The notes below the pieces were generated by a model. That model made no database searches, was not told the DNA's origin, and saw only the letters and a list, made by a program, of their open reading frames with translations. A DNA stretch of 64,000 nucleotides from Bacteroidota bacterium (lineage in GTDB: Bacteria > Bacteroidota > Bacteroidia > B-17B0 > Aurantibacillaceae), in contig JADBXZ010000051.1 in the NCBI GenBank assembly GCA_020403265.1, positions 62,001-126,000 on the forward strand. Reading direction: 5' to 3'. Made by a program: the position numbers and the translations under genes. Numbering within the stretch: position 1 is the stretch's first letter; each line of letters opens with the position of its first letter. Positions 26,701-35,216 of this stretch are shown here, piece after piece.

Positions 26701-26866
26701 GCCTGGCGGTAAAAAAATGAAATACAAAAAACTGGAAGAATTATTGCTTTCAAACAATAAGCTATCTATGCATGATCAAAAAATAATTGTAGAAAATTTC
26801 TTCAATGAATGGAAAGGAAGTTTGGAACAAGTTGACGATGTTTGTGTAATAGGCATCAAATATTAA
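23705..26866 (+). CDS. Two-component-regulator propeller protein with Y_Y_Y and SpoIIE phosphatase domains
   Basis: Membrane sensor that probably dephosphorylates a cytoplasmic partner such as an anti-sigma-factor antagonist. In order: a signal peptide (MLHYRLLLLVPFFLFLSYSKG); periplasmic regulator-propeller repeats from ~residue 30 to ~650, with recurring DGLLDNNVFKV, GIWFGTGKGL and IWVATD-type blades; a Y_Y_Y domain near 690-735 ending PPGNYTFMVQS; one membrane helix near 745-763 (WFVILCLITMILLVFWFI); a coiled coil; and a SpoIIE/PP2C domain from ~800 with SGDFYWF, ADCTGHGVPGALMS and FSDGYADQFGGPGG, which hold the metal-binding aspartates. There is no kinase domain. ATG at 23705 (1053 aa) is preferred over 23654 because of the signal peptide and the promoter between them. 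Confidence 0.9.
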   Translation: MLHYRLLLLVPFFLFLSYSKGQTIVQAGKEHNFTRYSVEDGLLDNNVFKVYQCSKGYIWACTPKGVSRFDGINFKNYTKKEGLSSSLVFSVCEDNNGGIWFGTGKGLCALINNKIIRFDSAFKFPQWAIRSISKFEDGTLWLSENNHIIHINPNNLKNPLIKVYKPYLKVEQVMFRDVWKNKKGELVAGCEHGCFYIKNDSLIRYNDLNTAAYQMVELPNGVEWFNAWLQPIRTYKNGAFTGNIDLGSGTLGMIKDQKNNVWIATWERGLFKYDGTKFINYSSKEGLSFNTFWGAYEDHQQNLWFSSWGNGLFKYSNECFTRITEKAGLPSNNILSAIKGLDGKIWVATDIAVSCIDPSSGKMTHFTECNGKKLVQIVKLGAHPNGNEIWCLGYLGKGYKITSNKISEVDSLAGFDVFFEKDGTAFIGTDDRGLLIQKNNDRQIYNTKFAGFARTAVLYRDSKNATWLLSQMRGICLYKNNRVEFFSAKNGFFNEGASAIKQDDKGHYWVSINNRGLYQFDFDNNKFTFLDSITVTENPLLNDVTSIIIQDKKIYLGTSKAMISYSMQHNQNWKSTLKIYGKEHGLFGIGCLLQFVDQNKHIWVITDKGLYCYQPELDLINTQETKTQINEIKLFFNKINWENYCESLNENGLPVNLKLPYHKNHLTFSFNGINLVAPSKVLYKYKLLGIENDWSPPTSKTEADYSNIPPGNYTFMVQSCNNDGLWNKTPEAFSFAITPPFWKTTWFVILCLITMILLVFWFIKSREKKLQRQNHLLEEKVQQRTFELKDALSQIEEKNKEITDSINYAKRIQSAYLPDERIFHFMFPEAFLYFKPKDIVSGDFYWFYRFKKESSDDYIKFCAVADCTGHGVPGALMSVICCNALNEVVVNNKFHNTDDILNETRKIVKQNLKSTGSGQKDGMDIALIKLDMETGDLSFSGANNPAWILQNNQLIKLKADKQPIGMHENEQAFKANQLKLTKGDKIYLFSDGYADQFGGPGGKKMKYKKLEELLLSNNKLSMHDQKIIVENFFNEWKGSLEQVDDVCVIGIKY

Positions 26867-26912
26867 ATCAAATCTCAACTAAACCTTCTTAACATAAAAT
26901 AGTCTATTTAGC

Positions 26913-28484
26913 ATGAAAATCTTTTTAAAAACGCTTTTGTTATTTGCCGCTTTGTCACAAAACTTAATTTCTCAAAATCAAAACTTAACCAATTTAGCTG
27001 TATTTGAGGGGGAGCCCTATTTGGCCATTAACCCAACCAATCCTAAAAACATGGTGGTTGCCTGGATGGGTTATGTATTTGGAAACGGGAGCGGTTTAAC
27101 CATTAAAGTTAAAAACACTTTTAATGGCGGACTCAGCTGGAGTTCTAGTTTAAATTTACCACACATCAAATCAACTTATAAGTCTGCCGATGTTAACATG
27201 GCATTTGACCTAACCGGCAAGCTTCATTTGAATTATATTGATTACAGGGAGAGTCCGGATTCAGGTGGTGTTTATTATTGTAACTCCGTGAACGGAGGCA
27301 CCAGTTTTTCTGCACCTGTAAAAGTGATTGACGCTTACGCTGATGGTTCAAAGCGGCCCTTGGATAGGCCCTGGATGTCTGTTAACTCAAGTGGAACAAG
27401 AATTTTTATAACAACCAAACCTGCTCCATGGATACCTGCACCTAATCGGGCCTATCTAACTAGTTCTTCAGATGACGGTGCTACATGGAGTAATTATAGA
27501 TACATTGATACTACCAACTTTTTAATTGGGCCTTCAATTGCAGCACCTATGGCCTTTCCAAGTTATGCAGGCAATACTTTAAGAATTATGTACCCCAGTT
27601 TTGTTCCATCACAAAATCTCCTACCGGCATTTTATTTAGCTTCATCTACCAATAATGGCGGTACATTCAATTACACAACTATGTTAGCGCTTAACACATC
27701 TGCTGCGGCTAACGACAGTGCCAAAAGCGCTTATCAACTAATAACAAACCCTTCCAATACATTAAATTGTGTTGCTATTATGAATGTGGGAATTAGTAGC
27801 ACAGATTTAGACGTTTACATGATAGAATCCACCAACGGTGGGACAACATGGGGTGCCCCTGTCAGAATTAACAACGACGCTATGAATAATGGTAAAATGC
27901 AGGATTTGGTTTGGGGAACATTTGACCAATCTGGAAATTTAGCTATCACCTGGCGAGATAGAAGAAATGCTCCCGGAGTTGGATACGCCAGAGCGTCAGA
28001 AATATATGGAGCCTATAGACCCTCGGGCTCTTCCGCTTTTCAACCCAACTTTAAAATTAGTGATGCCTTGGAAACGTATGGAAATGTCCTCAGTCAAAAT
28101 GGAAATGATTTTATGAGCGCTGTATTGCACAACGACACCTTACATGCCGTTTGGGGATCAACTAGAGATGGTTCTTTGGATATTTGGTATAGCAAGTTAA
28201 AAGCCGGCAGTGGCACTACAGGAATTACAAAACTATTAGCAAGCGAGAGTTTTGTTTTGGATACTTACCCCAATCCGGTTACTGATCAACTTAGCATCTC
28301 ACTAACTAATAAGTCAAGCATAAAAAGTATTCAGTTAACAACATTAGAAGGAAAAGAAGTTTACTTTGAAAAGCTAAATGCTAATAAAACCATAATTAGC
28401 TTGAAGTTTTTTAATAGTGGGGTTTATATTCTGAATGTTAAAGATGAACAAGGCAATCTTCATTCCAAAAAAATAATTCGTTAA
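26913..28484 (+). CDS. BNR/Asp-box (sialidase-like) propeller protein with T9SS sorting domain
   Basis: Secreted protein with a sialidase-type propeller. The Asp-box motif S-x-D/N-x-G-x-x-W recurs as TFNGGLSWS, SSDDGATWS and STNGGTTWG, with a degenerate copy in SVNGGTSFS. A signal peptide covers ~residues 1-20 (LLFAALSQNLISQ). From ~440 to 523 there is a T9SS type A domain: SFVLDTYPNPVTDQLSISL, then GVYILNVKDEQGNLHSKKII. Catalytic residues of true sialidases (arginine triad, nucleophilic Tyr) are not obvious, so enzymatic activity is doubtful. It starts 46 bases after the sensor phosphatase gene and could share its transcript. Confidence 0.82.
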   Translation: MKIFLKTLLLFAALSQNLISQNQNLTNLAVFEGEPYLAINPTNPKNMVVAWMGYVFGNGSGLTIKVKNTFNGGLSWSSSLNLPHIKSTYKSADVNMAFDLTGKLHLNYIDYRESPDSGGVYYCNSVNGGTSFSAPVKVIDAYADGSKRPLDRPWMSVNSSGTRIFITTKPAPWIPAPNRAYLTSSSDDGATWSNYRYIDTTNFLIGPSIAAPMAFPSYAGNTLRIMYPSFVPSQNLLPAFYLASSTNNGGTFNYTTMLALNTSAAANDSAKSAYQLITNPSNTLNCVAIMNVGISSTDLDVYMIESTNGGTTWGAPVRINNDAMNNGKMQDLVWGTFDQSGNLAITWRDRRNAPGVGYARASEIYGAYRPSGSSAFQPNFKISDALETYGNVLSQNGNDFMSAVLHNDTLHAVWGSTRDGSLDIWYSKLKAGSGTTGITKLLASESFVLDTYPNPVTDQLSISLTNKSSIKSIQLTTLEGKEVYFEKLNANKTIISLKFFNSGVYILNVKDEQGNLHSKKIIR

Positions 28485-28498
28485 GGCCAGCCTTTTAA

Positions 28499-28518
28499 TC
28501 TTTTTTACATTAAAAAGA
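28499..28518 (+). terminator. Weak hairpin downstream of the BNR protein gene
   Basis: Arms TCTTTTT and AAAAAGA, fifteen bases after the stop codon. The stem is short and AT-only apart from two pairs, so this is a tentative terminator. Confidence 0.3.
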
Positions 28519-28655
28519 AGTTAGTCCACGGAGTACTTTCCTTTGTGAAAAACTCCAAAAAAACGTCAATATCTTTTATTTTTTAATTTGTAAACAGGCT
28601 TAACTTTACACGATTTTTAAAGGCAAACTTCTCCTGAAAAAAATCATTCTTTGTT

Positions 28656-31472
28656 ATGCCAAAAGACACATCCATAAAATCGGTACTTATTATTGGTTCA
28701 GGACCCATCATCATTGGGCAGGCCTGTGAATTTGACTACAGTGGTTCGCAAGCCGCTAAAAGTTTACGCGAAGAGGGTATTGAGGTAACACTCATTAACT
28801 CTAATCCTGCTACCATTATGACCGATAAAGTAACTGCTGATAATGTGTATTTGTTGCCGTTGGAAGTTAAATCAATTATTAAAATTCTTGAAGAGCGTAA
28901 AATTGACGCCGTTTTGCCAACCATGGGTGGTCAAACTGCCTTAAACCTGGCAATGCGTTGCGATGAAATGGGTATTTGGAAGAAATACAATGTAAGGATG
29001 ATAGGTGTTGACATTGAAGCAATAAAAGTTACTGAAGACCGTGACTTATTCAGAGCCAGGATGGAAGAAATTGGCGTTGGCATGGCCCCTTCCAAAATTG
29101 CTAAAAGTTTTTTAGAAGGGAAAAGTATTGCTCAAGAATTTGGATTTCCGCTAGTTATCAGACCATCGTTTACCTTAGGGGGAAGCGGCGGTAGTGTTGT
29201 TTACGAAAAGGAAAACTTTGATACATTACTAAATCGCGGCCTGCAAACATCACCAATTCATGAAGTATTGATAGACAAGGCCGTTTTAGGCTGGAAAGAA
29301 TTTGAATTAGAATTATTGCGTGATAAAAATGATAACGTAGCGATTATTTGCAGCATCGAAAATTTTGATCCGATGGGTGTTCATACCGGTGACAGTATCA
29401 CTGTTGCACCTGCAATGACCTTAAGTGACAGTACTTACCAAAAAATGCGAACCCTGGCCATTAAAATGATGCGCAGCATTGGTAATTTTGCAGGAGGCTG
29501 TAACGTTCAATTTGCTGTTAGCAATGATGACAAGGAAGATATTATTGCCATTGAAATTAATCCCCGCGTTTCCAGATCATCCGCTTTAGCAAGTAAAGCT
29601 ACAGGCTACCCTATTGCAAGAATTGCAAGCAAACTGGCAATTGGTTATCAGTTAGATGAGTTGATTAATCAAATTACTAAATCCACTTCGGCCTATTTCG
29701 AGCCAACTTTAGATTACGTTATTGTAAAAATACCACGTTGGAATTTTGACAAGTTTAAAGGCTGCAACCGCGAGTTAGGCTTTCAAATGAAATCGGTTGG
29801 TGAGGTAATGGGTATTGGCAGATGTTTTCAGGAAGCCTTACAAAAAGCCTGTCAGAGTTTAGAAATTAAGCGTAATGGCTTGGGTGCAGATGGTAAGGAA
29901 ATAACTAATCAAGCAGAATTATTACAAGCATTAGAAAAGCCAAGCTGGAACAGATTATTTATGATTTACGATGCCATGAAACTCGGCATCTCTATTAAAA
30001 CTATTCAAAAGTTAACGAAAATAGACATCTGGTTTTTAGAACAAATAGAAGAATTGATTGCACTTGAAAATGAAATCAGCAAACAATCTTTACAAAATAT
30101 CGACATAGATTTACTTTTAGAAGCGAAGCAAAAAGGTTATGCTGACAGACAAATAGCCCATTTATTAAGATGTTTAGAAAGTGAAGTATATAAAAAACGT
30201 ACCGAACTGAATATAAACCGAACTTATAAATTGGTTGATACCTGCGCAGCAGAGTTTGAGGCTAAAACACCTTACTACTACTCTACTTTTGAATCTGAAA
30301 ATGAAAGCTTAAGAAGTGATAAAAAGAAAGTTGTCATTTTAGGAAGCGGACCAAACCGAATTGGACAAGGCATTGAGTTTGATTACAGTTGCGTGCATGG
30401 CGTTTTAGCAGCAAAAGAATGCGGTTACGAAACAATCATGATTAACTGTAACCCGGAAACTGTTAGTACGGACTTTAGTACTGCAGATAAATTATATTTC
30501 GAGCCGGTTTTCTGGGAACATATCTATGACATTATTCAGCTAGAAAAACCGGAAGGTGTGATTGTGCAGCTTGGCGGACAAACAGCCTTAAAACTGGCAG
30601 AGAAGCTGGAAAAATACGGCATTAAAATTATTGGTACTGATTTTAAATCATTGGATTTAGCAGAAGATCGCGGAAGTTTTTCAAATCTTCTTAAAGCAAA
30701 TAACATTCCCTACCCTAAATTTGGAGTTATACAGGATGCTGATGAAGCACTTACTCTTGCAAAAGAATTAGGTTTCCCGTTACTAGTTCGTCCAAGCTAT
30801 GTATTGGGTGGGCAAAGCATGAAAATTGTAATTAACGAGCAGGAACTTGAACAACATGTTGTTAAACTGTTAAATGATTTACCCGATAATAAAGTTTTAC
30901 TAGATCATTTTTTAGAGGGTGCGATTGAAGCCGAAAGTGATAGTATTTGTGACGGTAAAGATGTTTACATCATTGGTATTATGGAACACATTGAGCCTGC
31001 CGGTATTCACAGTGGCGATAGTTATGCGGTATTACCACCATTTGATTTAAGCGAAAATGTACTTAAACAAATTGAAGATTACACTCGAAAAATAGCTTTG
31101 GCTTTAAACACAGTCGGGTTATTAAATATACAATTTGCAATTAAAGACGAAGTAGTTTACATCATCGAAGCGAATCCACGTGCGAGCCGCACTGTACCGT
31201 TTATTGCAAAAGCCTATGATGAACCCTACGTAAATTACGCCACCAAAGTAATGTTAGGTGAGAAAACAATTAAGGACTTTAATTTCAATCCTAAAAAGAA
31301 TGGATACGCTATTAAAGTGCCGGTTTTTAGTTATGAAAAGTTCCCGGAAATTCAAAAAGAACTTGGCCCTGAAATGAAGAGTACCGGTGAGGCTATTTAC
31401 TTTATTAAAGACTTACACGATGAGTACTTTTTAAATATTTACAGTGAGCGTAATTTATATTTAAGTAAATAA
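28656..31472 (+). CDS. carB: Carbamoyl phosphate synthase large subunit (short form)
   Basis: ATP-grasp enzyme making carbamoyl phosphate for pyrimidines and arginine together with the glutaminase CarA, which is not in this window. The two homologous halves each begin with the same signature: GSGPIIIGQACEFDYSGSQA near residue 12 and GSGPNRIGQGIEFDYS near 565. Each has PSFTLGGSGG- or PSYVLGGQSM-type phosphate loops and EINPRVSRSSALASKATG or EANPRASRTVPFIAKA metal-site segments. The length of 938 aa is ~130 residues below the E. coli enzyme: the C-terminal MGS-like allosteric domain is missing, as in other Bacteroidota as far as I recall. Allosteric control by UMP or ornithine is therefore not expected in the usual form. 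Confidence 0.96.
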   Translation: MPKDTSIKSVLIIGSGPIIIGQACEFDYSGSQAAKSLREEGIEVTLINSNPATIMTDKVTADNVYLLPLEVKSIIKILEERKIDAVLPTMGGQTALNLAMRCDEMGIWKKYNVRMIGVDIEAIKVTEDRDLFRARMEEIGVGMAPSKIAKSFLEGKSIAQEFGFPLVIRPSFTLGGSGGSVVYEKENFDTLLNRGLQTSPIHEVLIDKAVLGWKEFELELLRDKNDNVAIICSIENFDPMGVHTGDSITVAPAMTLSDSTYQKMRTLAIKMMRSIGNFAGGCNVQFAVSNDDKEDIIAIEINPRVSRSSALASKATGYPIARIASKLAIGYQLDELINQITKSTSAYFEPTLDYVIVKIPRWNFDKFKGCNRELGFQMKSVGEVMGIGRCFQEALQKACQSLEIKRNGLGADGKEITNQAELLQALEKPSWNRLFMIYDAMKLGISIKTIQKLTKIDIWFLEQIEELIALENEISKQSLQNIDIDLLLEAKQKGYADRQIAHLLRCLESEVYKKRTELNINRTYKLVDTCAAEFEAKTPYYYSTFESENESLRSDKKKVVILGSGPNRIGQGIEFDYSCVHGVLAAKECGYETIMINCNPETVSTDFSTADKLYFEPVFWEHIYDIIQLEKPEGVIVQLGGQTALKLAEKLEKYGIKIIGTDFKSLDLAEDRGSFSNLLKANNIPYPKFGVIQDADEALTLAKELGFPLLVRPSYVLGGQSMKIVINEQELEQHVVKLLNDLPDNKVLLDHFLEGAIEAESDSICDGKDVYIIGIMEHIEPAGIHSGDSYAVLPPFDLSENVLKQIEDYTRKIALALNTVGLLNIQFAIKDEVVYIIEANPRASRTVPFIAKAYDEPYVNYATKVMLGEKTIKDFNFNPKKNGYAIKVPVFSYEKFPEIQKELGPEMKSTGEAIYFIKDLHDEYFLNIYSERNLYLSK

Positions 31473-31482
31473 CTTAGATTTC

Positions 31483-32952
31483 TTATTCCAGCAACTGTAT
31501 TCTAGTAGCGTTCTCTGTGTCAGACAACACCACAATTTTATTTGATACCGGAATTGCATAGCTGTAATTTGGAGAAGTATAAACTAACTTTGAACTATAA
31601 ATTTTCCCGTTAAAAAATAGTTTAGAAATCATCCATGCTTTTGTTTTTGCGTCCTGCTTTTTTAAATACCAAAATGGCTTAGCATTCTCTTCGGTAGCAA
31701 AATGTAACTTAGAGTCCGCGGGTTTACCATAAAACCAATTTGGTAAATTAGCCAGTGAATCAAAACATACTTTGCCTGTAGGGTCTGCTTCCAAAGTATT
31801 AAAATAAAACTTCTCTAATTCAAGATTATTAGTTAATGTAGGGTTGTCTAATTTAATGACGGGCTCAAAATTTATTTTCTTTGTTAACGTATTGCAATAA
31901 CTTAAACAATTGGAAGCATCATCATTTTTATAAAAGTCCAATTCAAGGTTAATGTTGTCTTCACTCAATGAACCAGTTAATGCTTGAACTTTAAATAAGT
32001 ATTTATCTTCCACTTTCTTTACACCCGGTTTCATTAATTTTTGATTGCTAATAAGTAATTTAAATTCTTGCTGATCTAATAATGCACCGGTTGTATCTAA
32101 CTTTATATAATACCCTAGTAATTGGTTGGGTAATTTTGGGGTAATTATAGGCGAATATGCTTCTGTTGCTGATTGCACGAGTTTTTGACCAATCATTACA
32201 AACGAAGTAGACAAAGTATCAAACAATAATTTACCGCTCGAATAAAATGAATTATCACTGGAGATTTTGTTCGCGTGTAATAACTTTCCTGAATTAGCAT
32301 TTATCTGTAACAACCACTGTCCGGCCTTTTTACCGGAATTGATATTAACATAACAAAATAAAATATCGAACTTCACATCGATAATTTTAATAGACTGAAT
32401 AAATTTCCTTTCGAAGGGGAACTGCCAAACAACCTCATATTTATTAATTTTTGTGGGATCAATAGCCTTATACTTGTGTAAAAAAAAGTTATTACCGGCG
32501 CTATCCGTATTTTTTTTAATTGTGTATAAAAAAGAACCTAAATGATAGTAATCATGTGCAAACAAACTCAACGCATTAATCGTTGTTACAAACTCATTTT
32601 CGCTGGAAGAAACAAGTTTTAATTTTTTTGTGAATCGATATACACTCACTTTAGTTGATTTCTGTTCCTGAACGAATACGTTCAAATGATCACTTAAAGT
32701 ATCTAATTCAACAAAAGATAAAGGTTTAGTTGTTTTTAATTCAACCTGTACGCTATCCATTAATTTTAACTGGGGGCTTAATTGATAAACTTTTAAACTT
32801 GTACTTTTTAACTGTTGAATTCCTGCAATGTAAACCTTTGAAGAATATAGAATGTGTTTAGCAGAAATAATTGGCAAATCAATTGATTGCGCATCCATAA
32901 AAGCAGCAGCAGTTGTGAGAATAAAAAAAACTATGCTTTTGAATTTATCCAC
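31483..32952 (-). CDS. Hypothetical secreted protein
   Basis: Not recognised. A signal peptide is clear (FKSIVFFILTTAAAFMDAQS). The mature ~465 residues are rich in Lys, Leu, Ser and Tyr with repeating short beta-like strands (LKVYQLSPQLKLMDSVQVEL, TKVSVYRFTKKLKLVSS), as in a six- or seven-bladed propeller of low similarity. No lipobox and no T9SS sorting domain are seen, so it is probably periplasmic. Its start overlaps the stop of the MFS transporter gene by one base, and it is the last gene of the miaA-MFS operon. It is convergent with carB. Confidence 0.6.
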   Translation of the reverse strand: MDKFKSIVFFILTTAAAFMDAQSIDLPIISAKHILYSSKVYIAGIQQLKSTSLKVYQLSPQLKLMDSVQVELKTTKPLSFVELDTLSDHLNVFVQEQKSTKVSVYRFTKKLKLVSSSENEFVTTINALSLFAHDYYHLGSFLYTIKKNTDSAGNNFFLHKYKAIDPTKINKYEVVWQFPFERKFIQSIKIIDVKFDILFCYVNINSGKKAGQWLLQINANSGKLLHANKISSDNSFYSSGKLLFDTLSTSFVMIGQKLVQSATEAYSPIITPKLPNQLLGYYIKLDTTGALLDQQEFKLLISNQKLMKPGVKKVEDKYLFKVQALTGSLSEDNINLELDFYKNDDASNCLSYCNTLTKKINFEPVIKLDNPTLTNNLELEKFYFNTLEADPTGKVCFDSLANLPNWFYGKPADSKLHFATEENAKPFWYLKKQDAKTKAWMISKLFFNGKIYSSKLVYTSPNYSYAIPVSNKIVVLSDTENATRIQLLE

Positions 32953-34211
32953 TATTTTTCAATTAGACCCTGATCCTCGCGCTTAGTATAATCTAAAATT
33001 AAAAAATAATACATTATTACACCAAACGCGTACAATAAACTGGTGATTAAGAAAATATTGACGAATTGAAACTGATGTGCAAATAAAATCTTGACCATAA
33101 TACCGCTGATTACCCAGCTTCCGCTCCATATAGCCGCTGTTAAGGCGCTTGTTATTTCCCGATTTTCTTTACCAACATAATTTAAAACCAACTCAGTTGT
33201 CATTGGGCCTGCCATATTCATTAAGGGCTGCCTTAAAAGATAACAAACAGCTGCAATAACAACAGCAACTGAATATTGATTGTAAAATTGAGTAGTGGCC
33301 AAGGCAACCAAACTGATGACAGCAAGGGATTGAGTAGTTGGAATTGCAACTTTGTACCCAATATTTTGTTTAATTTTAGGGACTAATAAAGACCCATAAG
33401 CTACTAACAAAGCGGCAATTGCACTTAACACCGAAAAAGAACCTTTATCAAGATGATGCACATCATTAAAAAATAAACTAATAAACGGAATCGTTAAGCC
33501 GGCACCGGTAGCAATAATGAGCGTTGGAACAAGTGCTTTAATAATAAGCTTCCAATCCGTTTTTTGATTTACTTTATTGTCAATTGTCTTATCATCTTCA
33601 ACAATTTCGGTGTATTTAACTGATTTAAACAGATAGAGACAACCACCAAAACCGAGAACAGAGAAAAGAATTAAAACAAAATGTTCATCAAAAAGTGCCG
33701 GGTTCAAGTAATCTAAAACTGCAATGATTACACTACTCACAATACTTCCAAAACTCCAGGTACTATAACTCAAACTAATGGCAGCCGTATGATTCTCTTT
33801 TTTAGAATTTCTTAAAATGTAAGGAGATACCGGAATCTGCATAAATGTGAAGCTCGCACCCCATAAGAACAATAGAACTAAAGACAATGCTTTAATTTTC
33901 AGGGAAAATGACAAAACACTTAATAAGCCAAACAACGGAACACAAACGTTTGAAATAATGAACAAGGGCATCATCCTTCTTCCCTTTATAAATTTACCTA
34001 AAGGCCATGCTAAAATAAATACGCCCAAAAATCGGAATGTTAAAAATAATGCAATTTCCTCATTCGTATAATTCTCTTTTGCTAAATAGAGTGGCAGAAC
34101 AACCATGAAGGTGGCGTTAACCATTTGAATAAAAAACTCAGAGATGACCACATTTATAATTGGTTTTTCAAGAACACTAAATTCCTTTAATACTGTGGAT
34201 AAATTAAGCAT
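32952..34211 (-). CDS. MFS transporter
   Basis: Inner-membrane carrier of the major facilitator superfamily, 419 aa with about twelve hydrophobic helices. The loop between helices 2 and 3 reads LGKFIKGRRMMPLF, the degenerate family signature (G-x-x-x-D-R-x-G-R-R). The midpoint has a charged cytoplasmic linker (VKYTEIVEDDKTIDNKVNQK). The substrate cannot be inferred. It overlaps the end of miaA by 8 bases and is followed by the hypothetical secreted protein with a one-base overlap, so all three are translated from one message. Confidence 0.85.
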   Translation of the reverse strand: MLNLSTVLKEFSVLEKPIINVVISEFFIQMVNATFMVVLPLYLAKENYTNEEIALFLTFRFLGVFILAWPLGKFIKGRRMMPLFIISNVCVPLFGLLSVLSFSLKIKALSLVLLFLWGASFTFMQIPVSPYILRNSKKENHTAAISLSYSTWSFGSIVSSVIIAVLDYLNPALFDEHFVLILFSVLGFGGCLYLFKSVKYTEIVEDDKTIDNKVNQKTDWKLIIKALVPTLIIATGAGLTIPFISLFFNDVHHLDKGSFSVLSAIAALLVAYGSLLVPKIKQNIGYKVAIPTTQSLAVISLVALATTQFYNQYSVAVVIAAVCYLLRQPLMNMAGPMTTELVLNYVGKENREITSALTAAIWSGSWVISGIMVKILFAHQFQFVNIFLITSLLYAFGVIMYYFLILDYTKREDQGLIEK

Positions 34212-35121
34212 GCTGAATTTTTAAATTGATGTATCGAACAATTCCATCCAAATCTTCGGGGTGAAATGTATTAAAATTGCCTTTATTATTAAACCAGGTC
34301 AATTGTCGTTTAGCGTAATTGCGGGTATGCTGCTTTATTTTATCAACAGCCTCAGCAAGCGTACATTCACCATCCAAATAGGCAAACAGTTCCTTATAAC
34401 CAACTGTTTTAAGCGCATTGTAATTTTTATACCCAACTAAATTTTTCACCTCATCCAATAATCCTTTCTGCATCATGTCATCAACACGTTGATTAATTCT
34501 TTTATAAAGCGCATCTCGCTCCATATTTAAAAGCAAGTTAATTGAAGTAAAAGAATGACTTTGAACTTGACTCTTCAAATAGGAAGAAAATGGTTTGCCT
34601 GTGTGTGTAATAATCTCCAAAGCTCTAATAACCCTCTGCGGATTTTTTATATCAATAGATTTAGCATAAACAGGATCTTTTTCCAAAAGCATCTCGACTA
34701 AAACCTGTAATCCCTTCTTTTCATGAATAACATTTAAATTTTCTCTAATATTAATGGGAACCTCATCAAATTCATCAACCCCATTTAATAATGCATTGAT
34801 GTATAAACCGCTTCCTCCAACCAAAATTAACACTTCATGGGTTTCGAATAATTTATGAATCAAATTTCGTGCATCATTTGCAAAATGTCCGGCGCCATAT
34901 AATTCAGTTACATTTTTTGTATTCATGAAATAATGCTCAACTTCCTTTAACTCTTCATTTGTTGGCTTGGCGGTTCCAATATTTAACTCTTTGTAAAACT
35001 GTCTTGAATCGGCATTTAAAACAACTGTTTTGAATAATTTTGCTAACTTGATAGAAACAGCTGTTTTACCTACCGCAGTTGGTCCTGCAATAACTACAAG
35101 GTACTTTTTCTGCGAGTCCAT
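34204..35121 (-). CDS. miaA: tRNA dimethylallyltransferase
   Basis: Transfers a dimethylallyl group to N6 of A37 in tRNAs reading UNN codons. The P-loop is IAGPTAVGKTAVS near residues 11-23. The family segment VVLNADSRQFYKELNIGTAKPT follows, with the DSRQ substrate-binding motif, then LVGGSGLYINALLNGVDE near 100. The C-terminal part carries GYKELFAYLDGECTLAEA and QHTRNYAKRQLTWF, the usual MiaA signatures. The length of 305 aa is normal. It is the first gene of a three-gene operon. Confidence 0.96.
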   Translation of the reverse strand: MDSQKKYLVVIAGPTAVGKTAVSIKLAKLFKTVVLNADSRQFYKELNIGTAKPTNEELKEVEHYFMNTKNVTELYGAGHFANDARNLIHKLFETHEVLILVGGSGLYINALLNGVDEFDEVPINIRENLNVIHEKKGLQVLVEMLLEKDPVYAKSIDIKNPQRVIRALEIITHTGKPFSSYLKSQVQSHSFTSINLLLNMERDALYKRINQRVDDMMQKGLLDEVKNLVGYKNYNALKTVGYKELFAYLDGECTLAEAVDKIKQHTRNYAKRQLTWFNNKGNFNTFHPEDLDGIVRYINLKIQHA

Positions 35122-35216
35122 TGCTCAAATTTACTACGATTTTATTCAAGTATCCATGTGCAAAACTCTTTTTACACACCGGAAAATGTTTGTAATGAAC
35201 TTTTATTTTTACCATA

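Noticed and set aside
28656-31472. CarB as a truncated pseudogene because it is only 938 aa
   Set aside because: Both ATP-grasp halves are complete, and as far as I recall Bacteroidota CarB normally lacks the C-terminal regulatory domain.
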